Of a stretch of 5,228 nt of DNA, positions 1 to 5,228 are shown piece by piece (position 1 is the first letter of the stretch; each line of letters starts with the position of its first letter). The notes below the pieces were generated by a model. That model did not search any database. It saw only the letters and a list, made by a program, of their open reading frames with translations, and was not told where the DNA came from. Position numbers and translations under genes: made by a program. The DNA comes from JBFHRB01 sp041591915 (lineage in GTDB: Bacteria; Actinomycetota; Nitriliruptoria; Nitriliruptorales; Nitriliruptoraceae): assembly GCA_041591915.1 (NCBI GenBank), contig JBFHRB010000239.1, positions 1 through 5,228 of the forward strand, written 5' to 3'.

Positions 1-873
1 CCGACCGTCGTGGAGATCGACGTGGCCCAGGGTGCCGATGGCACCTACCAGGCCGGGCAGGTGGATCGCTGGCTGGTGGGCCGTGACGACGAGGGTGCGT
101 TCTACCTGCGCGGCGACGAATTGCTCCAACTCGGAGAGAGCGATGCCGGCGCCAGGGGTGGGGCGCTGGCGGCGTCCACCAAGTACGTGCTCTGGCTGGA
201 GGCCCCGGTGGCGCTCGACACCGGGCGGGCAACGCCGATCGCCATCGGCGAGGTCGGGGCCGAGCACGTCCGCGAGCGGCTCTTCATCGACGACGTGACG
301 GACCTCGCCGTGCGCCGCGAGACGTTCAACGGCGATGGTTCACCCGACCGGCTCGTCGCCTTCACGACGCTGGTCGCGCGCCGGACCCCGCTCGAGGGGG
401 CGGACGCAGCCGAGTCGCGCAGCGCCTCCAGCGTCATGCCCGTCAGCGGCCGCAGCCGTGCGATCCTCGCGGACGTCGGCTGGGTCGTGCCGGCTGGCCT
501 GCCCGGCGCGTTCGACCTGCGGTCCAGCTCGGCGGTCGGTGATGCGTCGACGGGCTCGCTGCACCTCCTGTACAGCGATGGGCTCTACAGCGTGTCCGTC
601 TACCAGCAGCCCGGTGACCTGCAGGCGCGGGCCCTGGACGGCGCTCAGGAGGTCGACCTCGGCGACGTCCGTGTCCACCGTTGGCCGGGAGCCGAGCCGG
701 AGCGCCTCGTCTGGTCCGGTGACGGCATGGTCTTCACGGTGGTCTCCGACGCCCCGACGGACGTCCTCGCGAGCCTTGTCTCCGAACTCCCTCACGATGA
801 GGCACCCTCCATGCCTGGCCGCCTGTTCCGGGGCATCGCCCGGATCGGAGGCTGGCTGTGGCCCTTCGACTGA
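1..873 (+). CDS. MucB/RseB-like sigma-factor regulatory protein, 5' end missing
   Basis: The frame is open from base 1, so the gene begins before the window. The first in-frame candidate start is a GTG at base 10, but no signal peptide or membrane anchor follows it, so the real N-terminus is probably further upstream. Counting from that GTG, residues about 1-125 look like the end of the LolA-like N-terminal RseB domain: TGRATPIAIG (71-80), RERLFIDD (88-95) and RRETFNGDG (102-110). Residues about 157-262 match the RseB C-terminal domain, with GWVVPAGLPGAFDL and then LLYSDGLYSVSVYQQPGD (187-204). RseB in proteobacteria binds the anti-sigma factor RseA in the periplasm and protects it from proteolysis. 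Here the stop lies 16 bases before htrA, which suggests co-transcription in an ECF sigma-factor stress locus. Family assignment is good; its function in this organism is inferred. No sigma or anti-sigma gene is visible. Confidence 0.8.
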   Translation, partial: PTVVEIDVAQGADGTYQAGQVDRWLVGRDDEGAFYLRGDELLQLGESDAGARGGALAASTKYVLWLEAPVALDTGRATPIAIGEVGAEHVRERLFIDDVTDLAVRRETFNGDGSPDRLVAFTTLVARRTPLEGADAAESRSASSVMPVSGRSRAILADVGWVVPAGLPGAFDLRSSSAVGDASTGSLHLLYSDGLYSVSVYQQPGDLQARALDGAQEVDLGDVRVHRWPGAEPERLVWSGDGMVFTVVSDAPTDVLASLVSELPHDEAPSMPGRLFRGIARIGGWLWPFD

Positions 874-880
874 CCGAGCT

Positions 881-884
881 GGAG
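881..884 (+). promoter_or_regulatory. Ribosome binding site of htrA
   Basis: GGAG lies 5 bases before the ATG at 890. This decides the htrA start, because the reading frame stays open far upstream through the rseB-like gene and would otherwise suggest a much longer protein. The next in-frame ATG, at 923, has no comparable site. Confidence 0.6.
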
Positions 885-889
885 CGCCG

Positions 890-2257
890 ATGACCGAGCA
901 GCACCCGCAACCCGAGACCCCGATGGCAGCCGGCCCGCCGCCGGCGGCCGCGACGGGCGACCGTGCGGTGGTCATCGAGCCGCTGGCCGAGCACGCGCCG
1001 CCCCCAGCGCCGACGCCGAGCTACCCCGTGACGCCGCCGAGCGACTGGGGCGACCACCGCGAGGGTCCGGGGTCGCCGATCGGGTCGATCCGGCCGCCGG
1101 ACACGACGGGTACCAGCGAGCCCGCAGCCCCGGTCCCGACCGGCCCGAGGCTCCGTGACCGCGTCGTCGGCCCGCTCGCGGGCGCGATGGTCGGCGCGAT
1201 CATCGCCACGGCGGCCACGCTCGCGGCGGTCCGAACGCTGCCCGCCTACCGCGGGACCGCGGGACCCGTGATCTCGGCGCCGGTCGTCGACGCGGCGGGC
1301 GATGGAGCGGCGCTCGGCGTCGTCCCCGCCGTCGCCGAGGCCGTCACCCCGTCCGTCGTCCGCATCGCGATCGTGGAGCGGCAGCGCGACCCGGACGACC
1401 CGGGCAGCACCATCGAACGCGAGGTCGGCAACGGCTCCGGCGTCATCTACCGCTCGGACGGCTACATCCTGACCAACAACCACGTGGTCGCCGACGCCGA
1501 CGCGCTGATCGTGCAGTACGCCGACGGCGAGAAGACCGAGGCGCGCGTCGTGGGGACGGACGCCCTCAACGACCTCGCGGTGATCAAGGTCGAGGCGACC
1601 GGACTGCCGGCGATCCAGGTGCGCGGCGAGACGCCGCAGGTGGGCGAGCTGGCGGTCGCGATCGGCAGCCCGTTCGGCCTCGACCAGTCCGTCACCACGG
1701 GCATCGTCAGCGGCCTCAACCGCGAGATCGACTCGGGCGGCGGCGCCGACGCCGTCTACATCCCCAACGTCATCCAGACCGATGCGGCCATCAACCCCGG
1801 CAACTCGGGGGGCGCGCTCGTCGACGCGCAGGGCAGGCTGATCGGGATCAACACGGCGATCCTGTCCGCCACGCGCGAGAACGCCGGCATCGGGTTCGCG
1901 ATCCCGTCGGACGTCGTCATCGCCACGGCCGACCAGCTGATCGTCCAGGGGTTCGTCCGCCACGCCTTCCTCGGGATCCAGGGCTTCGACCTCAACCCGC
2001 TCAACAACGACGAGTACGGGGTGGCCCAGGAGGAGGGCGTCGTCGTCGACTCGGTCGTCGAGGGCACGGGTGCCGAGGCCGCCGGGCTCGGACAGGGCGA
2101 CATCATCCTGGAGGCGGACGGCAAGCGCGTGACCGGCATGCGGGACCTGATCATCGCGATCCGGGGCCGCCAGCCCGGCGACACGATGACGCTGCGGGTC
2201 ATCAAGGAGGGCGGGGAGCGCCTCGTCGAGGTCGAGCTGTCCGAGCGCCCGCGCTGA
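890..2257 (+). CDS. htrA: HtrA/DegP-type membrane-anchored serine protease with one PDZ domain
   Basis: The protein has 455 residues. It degrades or refolds damaged exported proteins outside the cytoplasmic membrane. Residues 1-91 are a proline-rich, disordered-looking cytoplasmic region. Residues about 92-114 form one membrane segment (VVGPLAGAMVGAIIATAATL), giving an N-in, protease-out topology. The trypsin-like domain spans about 145-350 and carries the complete triad: His198 in TNNHVV, Asp228 in NDLAVIK and Ser306 in GNSGGAL. A single PDZ domain covers about 360-450. Length and layout fit actinobacterial HtrA/PepD proteins. The ATG at 890 is chosen because it follows the upstream stop by 16 bases and has a GGAG site. 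The rseB-like neighbour suggests induction by an extracytoplasmic-stress sigma factor, but that promoter would lie outside the window. The family call is firm; the substrates are unknown. Confidence 0.95.
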   Translation: MTEQHPQPETPMAAGPPPAAATGDRAVVIEPLAEHAPPPAPTPSYPVTPPSDWGDHREGPGSPIGSIRPPDTTGTSEPAAPVPTGPRLRDRVVGPLAGAMVGAIIATAATLAAVRTLPAYRGTAGPVISAPVVDAAGDGAALGVVPAVAEAVTPSVVRIAIVERQRDPDDPGSTIEREVGNGSGVIYRSDGYILTNNHVVADADALIVQYADGEKTEARVVGTDALNDLAVIKVEATGLPAIQVRGETPQVGELAVAIGSPFGLDQSVTTGIVSGLNREIDSGGGADAVYIPNVIQTDAAINPGNSGGALVDAQGRLIGINTAILSATRENAGIGFAIPSDVVIATADQLIVQGFVRHAFLGIQGFDLNPLNNDEYGVAQEEGVVVDSVVEGTGAEAAGLGQGDIILEADGKRVTGMRDLIIAIRGRQPGDTMTLRVIKEGGERLVEVELSERPR

Positions 2258-2273
2258 CGAGGTACGCGCGGGG

Positions 2274-2298
2274 CCGGGGGCGGGTGACCGCCCGCCGG
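2274..2298 (+). terminator. GC hairpin between htrA and tatB, possible terminator or attenuator
   Basis: The arms are CCGG-GGGCGG (2274-2283) and CCGCCC-G-CCGG (2288-2298). They can pair as 10 GC base pairs with one bulged G (2294), closed by a GTGA loop, which is a GNRA-type tetraloop in RNA. It begins 17 bases after the htrA stop. No T-run follows, so it is not a classical intrinsic terminator, although high-GC actinobacteria are thought to use hairpins without U-tracts. It could instead attenuate readthrough into tatB or protect the htrA mRNA end. The structure is visible; its function is inferred. Confidence 0.5.
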
Positions 2299-2304
2299 TA
2301 CGCT
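2299..2304 (+). promoter_or_regulatory. Possible -10 element before tatB
   Basis: TACGCT fits the actinobacterial -10 pattern TANNNT. It sits in CGGTACGCT, 29 bases before the tatB ATG and directly after the hairpin. No convincing -35 box is seen about 17 bases upstream, where the hairpin lies. A similar CGGTAC-type box occurs before mrp. Short motifs of this kind arise often by chance. Confidence 0.25.
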
Positions 2305-2333
2305 CGCCATCCCTGTCCGACCAGGCGATTCCG

Positions 2334-2636
2334 ATGAACAACCTCGGGTTCCAGGAGATCCTCGTGATCGCCTTCATCCTGCTGGTCGTCGTCGGCCCGG
2401 AGCGCCTCCCGGACCTGATGCGCAAGGCCGGTACCTGGATCGCGCGCTTCCGCCGCGAGACGCAGCGCAGCGTCGACGAGCTCAAGCGTGCGGCCAACCT
2501 CGAGGAGCTCGACCGCGAGCTGAAGGCCATCTCGCGCGACGTGAAGGACGCGGGCCGCAACATGGCCCGAGTTGCATCCGGCGAGCCCTCGCGAGCGACG
2601 GACGAGCCGCCCCCGTTCGACCCGGAGGCGACGTGA
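2334..2636 (+). CDS. tatB: Sec-independent (twin-arginine) translocase subunit TatB
   Basis: The product has 100 residues. TatB joins TatC in the membrane receptor that recognises twin-arginine signal peptides, so that TatA can move folded proteins across the membrane. One short membrane helix spans about residues 5-20. The hinge GPERLP follows at 21-26, then an amphipathic helix at about 27-45, a charged helical region to about 80, and a short proline-rich acidic tail. Glu8, Gly21, Pro22, Leu25 and Pro26 fall at the same positions as in E. coli TatB, and the VVVGPERLP stretch favours TatB over TatA. The start has only a weak AGG (2323-2325) 8 bases upstream. It lies downstream of htrA, a neighbourhood also found in mycobacteria and streptomycetes. 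tatA and tatC are not in this window. The protein is shorter than E. coli TatB (171 residues). Confidence 0.92.
   Translation: MNNLGFQEILVIAFILLVVVGPERLPDLMRKAGTWIARFRRETQRSVDELKRAANLEELDRELKAISRDVKDAGRNMARVASGEPSRATDEPPPFDPEAT
2624..2628 (+). promoter_or_regulatory. Ribosome binding site of the PAP2 gene, inside the end of tatB
   Basis: GGAGG lies 4 bases before the GTG at 2633, within the last codons of tatB. It supports the GTG start and the 4-base GTGA overlap with the tatB stop, an arrangement typical of translational coupling. Confidence 0.65.
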
Positions 2637-3223
2637 GGGATCGCACCCTGCTGCTGTGCGGCCTCGCCATCGGCGCATCGTTCGCGGCGACGCGGTCGAA
2701 GCGCGCCACCGACGTCGACCGTCGAGTGGGCGAGGTGCTCGCGCAGCCCCTCGGCCGCGCTGCGGACGTGGCCGTCGCCGCAGGCACCGACCTCGGCTCG
2801 GTCTTCGCGATCACCGGCGTGAGCACCGCGCTCGCGATCAGCGGGCGCCGCCGGGCCGCGGTGGACGTCGCCGGCGCGGGTTTGGTCGCGTGGACCGCAG
2901 CCCAGGGGATCAAGCCACTGGTCGGCCGCCCCCGCCCCTATCAGGCGGACGGCGCCGACCGGCTGGTCGCCGAGCCGGCAGGCTCGTCGTGGCCCAGCGG
3001 GCACCCTGCCGTGGCTGCGGCGATGGCGACGGCCCTGGCGCCGTCACTGCCTCCGGGCGCGCGCAGCGTCGCGGCCGCCGGGGCCGGGTTCGTGGCGCTG
3101 TCCCGGGTGTACGTCGGCGTCCACTACGTGACGGACGTCGTTGCCGGCCTGGCGATCGGCGTGCTCAGCAGCCGCGCCTGGCGCAGCCTCCGGCGTGCGG
3201 TGCGGGACCGCGAGACGGGCTGA
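2633..3223 (+). CDS. PAP2-superfamily membrane phosphatase (phosphatidic acid phosphatase type 2-like)
   Basis: The protein has 196 residues and several hydrophobic segments (about 5-20, 44-68, 76-92, 125-138, 146-158 and 166-180). All three signature motifs of the PAP2/acid phosphatase superfamily are present. Motif 1 is K-x6-RP (Lys94 to Arg101-Pro102, in KPLVGRPRPY). Motif 2 is PSGH (121-124). Motif 3 is SR-x5-H-x3-D (Ser157, Arg158, His164, Asp168). His164 is the expected nucleophile and His124 the expected acid. Family members remove phosphate from lipids such as phosphatidic acid, phosphatidylglycerol phosphate or undecaprenyl pyrophosphate; the sequence does not identify the substrate. 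The GTG start is supported by GGAGG and by the GTGA overlap with tatB, so the two genes are very likely co-translated. The gene ends 6 bases from the convergent mrp stop. Confidence 0.88.
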   Translation: MRDRTLLLCGLAIGASFAATRSKRATDVDRRVGEVLAQPLGRAADVAVAAGTDLGSVFAITGVSTALAISGRRRAAVDVAGAGLVAWTAAQGIKPLVGRPRPYQADGADRLVAEPAGSSWPSGHPAVAAAMATALAPSLPPGARSVAAAGAGFVALSRVYVGVHYVTDVVAGLAIGVLSSRAWRSLRRAVRDRETG

Positions 3224-3235
3224 GCGTCCTCAGCT
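3218..3235. terminator. Hairpin between convergent genes, candidate bidirectional terminator
   Basis: GCTGAG (3219-3224) and CTCAGC (3229-3234) pair perfectly around a 4-base loop, CGTC, and a G·T pair (3218/3235) extends the stem. The hairpin spans the whole 6-base gap. Each arm contains one stop codon: TGA of the PAP2 gene at 3221-3223, and TGA of mrp read on the minus strand at 3232-3230. Because the structure is symmetrical it forms in both transcripts. No T-run follows on either side, so termination activity is inferred. Confidence 0.5.
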
Positions 3236-4342
3236 GACGAACGGCAGCTTGCGGCCGACCAGCGAGGTGGCCTGCTTCGACAGCTTCTCGGCGATCGAGG
3301 TCAGGGCCTGCGAGGCGGGAACGTCGGGATCGGACACGACGAGGGGCGTGCCGTCGTCGCCGCCCTCACGCAGTCGGACGTCGATCGGGACGCGGCCGAG
3401 GAGCTCGGTGCCGAGCTCGTCCGCCAGGGCCTGGCCACCGCCGGAGCCGAAGACGTCGTGGCTCTCGCCGCAGTTCGGGCAGGTGAAGGTGGCCATGTTC
3501 TCGATGACGCCGACGACCTTCATGCCCGTCTGCTCGGTCGCCTTCCCGGCGCGCAGGGCGACCTTCTGTGCGGCCTGCTGGGGGGTGGTCACCACGACCA
3601 TGTCGGCGTTCGGGAGCATCTGTGCGAGCGAGATCGCGATGTCGCCCGTGCCGGGCGGGAGGTCGCAGAGCAGGAAGTCGAGCTCGCCCCAGTAGACGTC
3701 GGCGAGGAACTGCTGGAGCGCGCGGTGCAGCATGGGTCCACGCCAGATGACGGACCGGTCGGGGTCGGTGAAGAACCCGATCGAGATCACCTTGCAGCCA
3801 TGCGCCTGCAGGGGCATGACCATGCCGTCGAGGGCGACGGGCTTGCCCTCGACTCCCAGCATCCTCGGGATCGAGTAGCCCCAGATGTCGGCGTCGAGCA
3901 CGCCGACCGAGTGGCCCCTGGCGGCGAGGGCGGCGGCCAGGTTGACGGTGACGGATGACTTCCCCACGCCACCCTTGCCGGACGCGACCGCGATGACCTT
4001 CGTCGTGCTGTCCGCGGCCGCGAAGCTGATCTCCGGCTGCTGGGCGTTCATCCCGCGCTCGGCGCGCAGCTGCGAGGACAGCCCCTTGCGCTCCTCGTCG
4101 GACATGGACCCGAATCCGATCCGGACGGTGTCCACGCCGCCGAGCCGCGCGATGGCCGTGCTCACGTCCGTCTGGATACGGTCCTTCAGGGGGCAGCCCG
4201 GGATGGTCAGCTTGATGTCGACCTCGACGACACCGCCGTCGATCCGGACGTCGCCGACCATGCCGAGCTCGGTGATCGGCTTGTTGATCTCCGGGTCATC
4301 GACGGTCGCGAGTGCGGCGAGCACCTCGTCCTTCGTGGGCAC
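3230..4342 (-). CDS. mrp: Mrp/ApbC/NBP35-family P-loop ATPase, iron-sulfur cluster carrier
   Basis: The protein has 370 residues and is cytoplasmic. Proteins of this family bind a labile [4Fe-4S] cluster and pass it to target enzymes. Residues about 3-80 form the MIP18/DUF59 domain, with DPEI at 16-19 and PGCP at 48-51 (Cys50). A linker follows, then the MinD-like ATPase domain from about 114. It has the deviant Walker A motif GKGGVGKSS (122-130, Lys123 and Lys128), LDADIWG (149-155) and the Walker B-like segment DLPPGTGD (227-234). The cluster-ligand pair CPNC is at Cys288 and Cys291. Length and all motifs are normal. The GTG start is preceded by AGAGG with 7 bases of spacing, and DUF59 begins directly after it. 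The gene is on the strand opposite to htrA-tatB-PAP2 and converges on them. Its cargo enzymes cannot be deduced here. Confidence 0.95.
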   Translation of the reverse strand: MPTKDEVLAALATVDDPEINKPITELGMVGDVRIDGGVVEVDIKLTIPGCPLKDRIQTDVSTAIARLGGVDTVRIGFGSMSDEERKGLSSQLRAERGMNAQQPEISFAAADSTTKVIAVASGKGGVGKSSVTVNLAAALAARGHSVGVLDADIWGYSIPRMLGVEGKPVALDGMVMPLQAHGCKVISIGFFTDPDRSVIWRGPMLHRALQQFLADVYWGELDFLLCDLPPGTGDIAISLAQMLPNADMVVVTTPQQAAQKVALRAGKATEQTGMKVVGVIENMATFTCPNCGESHDVFGSGGGQALADELGTELLGRVPIDVRLREGGDDGTPLVVSDPDVPASQALTSIAEKLSKQATSLVGRKLPFVS

Positions 4343-4349
4343 GGTGGAG

Positions 4350-4354
4350 CCTCT
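4350..4354 (-). promoter_or_regulatory. Ribosome binding site of mrp
   Basis: On the minus strand this reads AGAGG, 7 bases before the GTG start codon at 4342-4340. It supports GTG rather than a later in-frame ATG inside the DUF59 domain. Confidence 0.55.
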
Positions 4355-4375
4355 GGTCGTGCGAGCGGGGGCAGG

Positions 4376-4393
4376 ATGCGCGCGAGCGCGCGT
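4376..4393 (-). other. GC-alternating hairpin in the mrp leader
   Basis: On the minus strand ACGCGCG-CTCG-CGCGCAT can fold into a 7-pair stem (one G·T pair) with a 4-base loop. It lies 33 bases before the mrp start codon. If the -10 box at 4405-4400 is real, this hairpin would sit at the very 5' end of the mrp mRNA, where it might affect stability. In so GC-rich a stretch it may also be chance. Confidence 0.3.
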
Positions 4394-4399
4394 GGCTCG

Positions 4400-4405
4400 A
4401 TGGTA
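4400..4405 (-). promoter_or_regulatory. Possible -10 element before mrp
   Basis: On the minus strand the context is GTCGGTACCATCGAG, and TACCAT fits TANNNT. It would place transcription start near 4393, about 50 bases before the mrp start codon. No good -35 hexamer is seen at the usual distance, so confidence is low. It shares CGGTAC with the box before tatB. Confidence 0.25.
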
Positions 4406-4432
4406 CCGACGGCCCGGCCGGGGCCTCGACCG

Positions 4433-4451
4433 GCGTCCAGCCAGCGGACGC
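4433..4451 (-). terminator. Hairpin after the ATPase-receiver gene, candidate terminator
   Basis: GCGTCC and GGACGC pair over 6 bases around a 7-base loop, starting 17 bases after the minus-strand stop at 4469. A second GC-rich palindrome, CCCGGCCGGG, follows at 4413-4422. Neither has a T-run. Together they may separate the ATPase gene from mrp, but readthrough cannot be excluded. Confidence 0.35.
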
Positions 4452-4468
4452 GGTTCCAGCGGGCCCGG

Positions 4469-5228
4469 TCAGCGGCGCCGGTTGCGCTTGACCGCGGCGC
4501 TGAGCCGCATCTTCAGCACGTCCTCGTCGAACGGCTTCGTGATGTAGTCGTCCACGCCGGCGAGCAGACCCTCGACCTCGGTGGAGGGGTCCTCGACACC
4601 GGTGATCATGATGATCGCGGCGTCCCGCGTGTTGGCGGCCGCGCGGAGTTCGCGTGTGACCTCGATGCCATCGCGATCGGGCAGCTTGAAGTCGAGGATC
4701 ACCGCATCGGGGCGGTTCTTCTTGGCGAGCGCCAGCGCGTCCTCGCCGTCGGCAGCCTCGAGTACGACGTAGTCGTCCATGAGCAGCACGCCGAGCAGTT
4801 CGCGGATCGACGCATCGTCGTCGACGACCAGGACCGTGGCATCGCCGGTCGGCTCGAGGTCGGGGGCCAGGGGTGCCTCGTCGCCCTCCTCGAGATCGCT
4901 GAGGCCGATGTCGAGCGGGACCTCGGGTTCGGGGACGCTGAAGTCGCCGACGGCAGCGCGCTGGATGGCGTCGAGGTCGAGCTCGGCGTCCGGCGTGACG
5001 CGCAGGACCTCCGCGAGCGTGGTGAGGCCGTTGAGGGCCTTGACCAGTGCGTCCTCGCGGAGGGTGCGCATCCCGTCCTCACGGGCTTGCTTCGCGATCT
5101 TGGTCTCGGTCGCGCCCTCGATGATCATCTCGCGCAGGCGCGGCGTCACCGACAGCATCTCGTAGACGGCCGTTCGTCCGAGGAAGCCGGACTTCTCGCA
5201 GACGTTGCAGCCGGCGCCGCGCATGAGC
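4469..5228 (-). CDS. GspE/PilB-type assembly ATPase fused to a C-terminal response-regulator receiver domain, 5' part missing
   Basis: The frame is open to the right edge, so only the last 252 residues are seen; numbering starts at the ATG at 5224. Residues 1-76 are the end of a type II secretion/type IV pilus assembly ATPase: the second half of the zinc tetracysteine motif (GCNVC, Cys6 and Cys9), then SGFLGR, YEML and EDGMRTLREDALVKALNGLTTLAEVLRVT-type sequence, where ordinary family members end. A 50-residue acidic, proline-containing linker follows. Residues 129-248 are a complete receiver domain: acidic pocket Asp135-Asp136, phosphoacceptor Asp178 in VILDFKLPD, Thr208 in MITG and Lys230 in TKPF. 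The protein therefore probably powers a pilus or pseudopilus in the cytoplasm under phosphorelay control; that control is inferred. Walker motifs lie outside the window. mrp follows 126 bases downstream on the same strand. Confidence 0.88.
   Translation of the reverse strand, partial: LMRGAGCNVCEKSGFLGRTAVYEMLSVTPRLREMIIEGATETKIAKQAREDGMRTLREDALVKALNGLTTLAEVLRVTPDAELDLDAIQRAAVGDFSVPEPEVPLDIGLSDLEEGDEAPLAPDLEPTGDATVLVVDDDASIRELLGVLLMDDYVVLEAADGEDALALAKKNRPDAVILDFKLPDRDGIEVTRELRAAANTRDAAIIMITGVEDPSTEVEGLLAGVDDYITKPFDEDVLKMRLSAAVKRNRRR

Noticed and set aside
335..889. An upstream extension of the htrA frame that would give a 640-residue protein
   Set aside because: It overlaps the rseB-like gene in another frame and is Arg/Ser-rich without family similarity. 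The ATG at 890 follows the upstream stop and has a GGAG site.
734..3004. A 756-codon open frame on the minus strand, antisense to htrA, tatB and the PAP2 gene
   Set aside because: It is long only because stops are rare in GC-rich DNA. Its translation is dominated by Arg, Asp, Gly and Ala with no domain, while the plus-strand genes have complete motifs.
2572..3237. A 221-codon plus-strand frame overlapping tatB and PAP2
   Set aside because: Its translation is strongly Arg/Gly/Pro-rich and it competes with the PAP2 frame, which has all three catalytic motifs.
4411..4425. GGCCC/GGGCC hairpin and CCCGGCCGGG palindrome as an operator
   Set aside because: It is a short all-GC palindrome of a kind expected often by chance at this base composition; mentioned only as part of a possible terminator region.
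3885..4547. A 220-codon plus-strand frame antisense to mrp
   Set aside because: It is a Ser/Arg/Pro-rich shadow of mrp and runs across the intergenic region into the ATPase gene; no domain is recognisable.
4469..4830. A stand-alone response-regulator gene separate from the ATPase
   Set aside because: There is no ATG, GTG or TTG in frame in the linker before the receiver domain, and the frame is continuous with the ATPase C-terminus.
1..5228. CRISPR arrays, tRNA or rRNA genes, insertion sequences or long repeats
   Set aside because: None were seen on either strand. Coding sequence covers nearly the whole window and the longest noncoding stretch is 126 bases.

Overview
The window is very GC-rich and tightly packed. 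Its gene order resembles the envelope-stress neighbourhood of Actinobacteria, where an ECF sigma factor and its anti-sigma factor are followed by htrA, tatB and, nearby, mrp, as I recall from Mycobacterium and Streptomyces. Frequent GTG starts, GGAG-type ribosome binding sites, TANNNT-like -10 boxes and a pilus-type ATPase suggest an actinobacterium. A deep-branching class is possible, but no lineage marker is present and that placement is inference.

Left block, plus strand (1-3223): the end of a MucB/RseB-like protein with no N-terminus in the window, then a membrane-anchored HtrA/DegP-type serine protease, the Tat translocase subunit TatB, and a PAP2-superfamily membrane phosphatase. The rseB-like and htrA genes are 16 bases apart. 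tatB follows htrA after 76 bases that hold a strong GC hairpin and a possible promoter. The PAP2 gene overlaps tatB by 4 bases (GTGA). Together these genes look like an envelope maintenance set: stress sensing, extracytoplasmic proteolysis, export of folded proteins and lipid-phosphate turnover.

Right block, minus strand (3230-5228): the 3' part of a GspE/PilB-type assembly ATPase fused in frame to a C-terminal response-regulator receiver domain lies upstream. After 126 noncoding bases comes mrp, a P-loop ATPase of the iron-sulfur carrier family. mrp converges on the PAP2 gene, with only 6 bases between them. A near-perfect hairpin fills that gap and contains both stop codons.

The two most notable points are the assembly ATPase-receiver fusion, with an intact phosphoacceptor pocket and no internal start codon in the linker, and the compact symmetrical hairpin at the convergent gene ends. 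There are no tRNA or rRNA genes, CRISPR arrays, mobile elements or long repeats, and no gene-free stretch over 300 bases.
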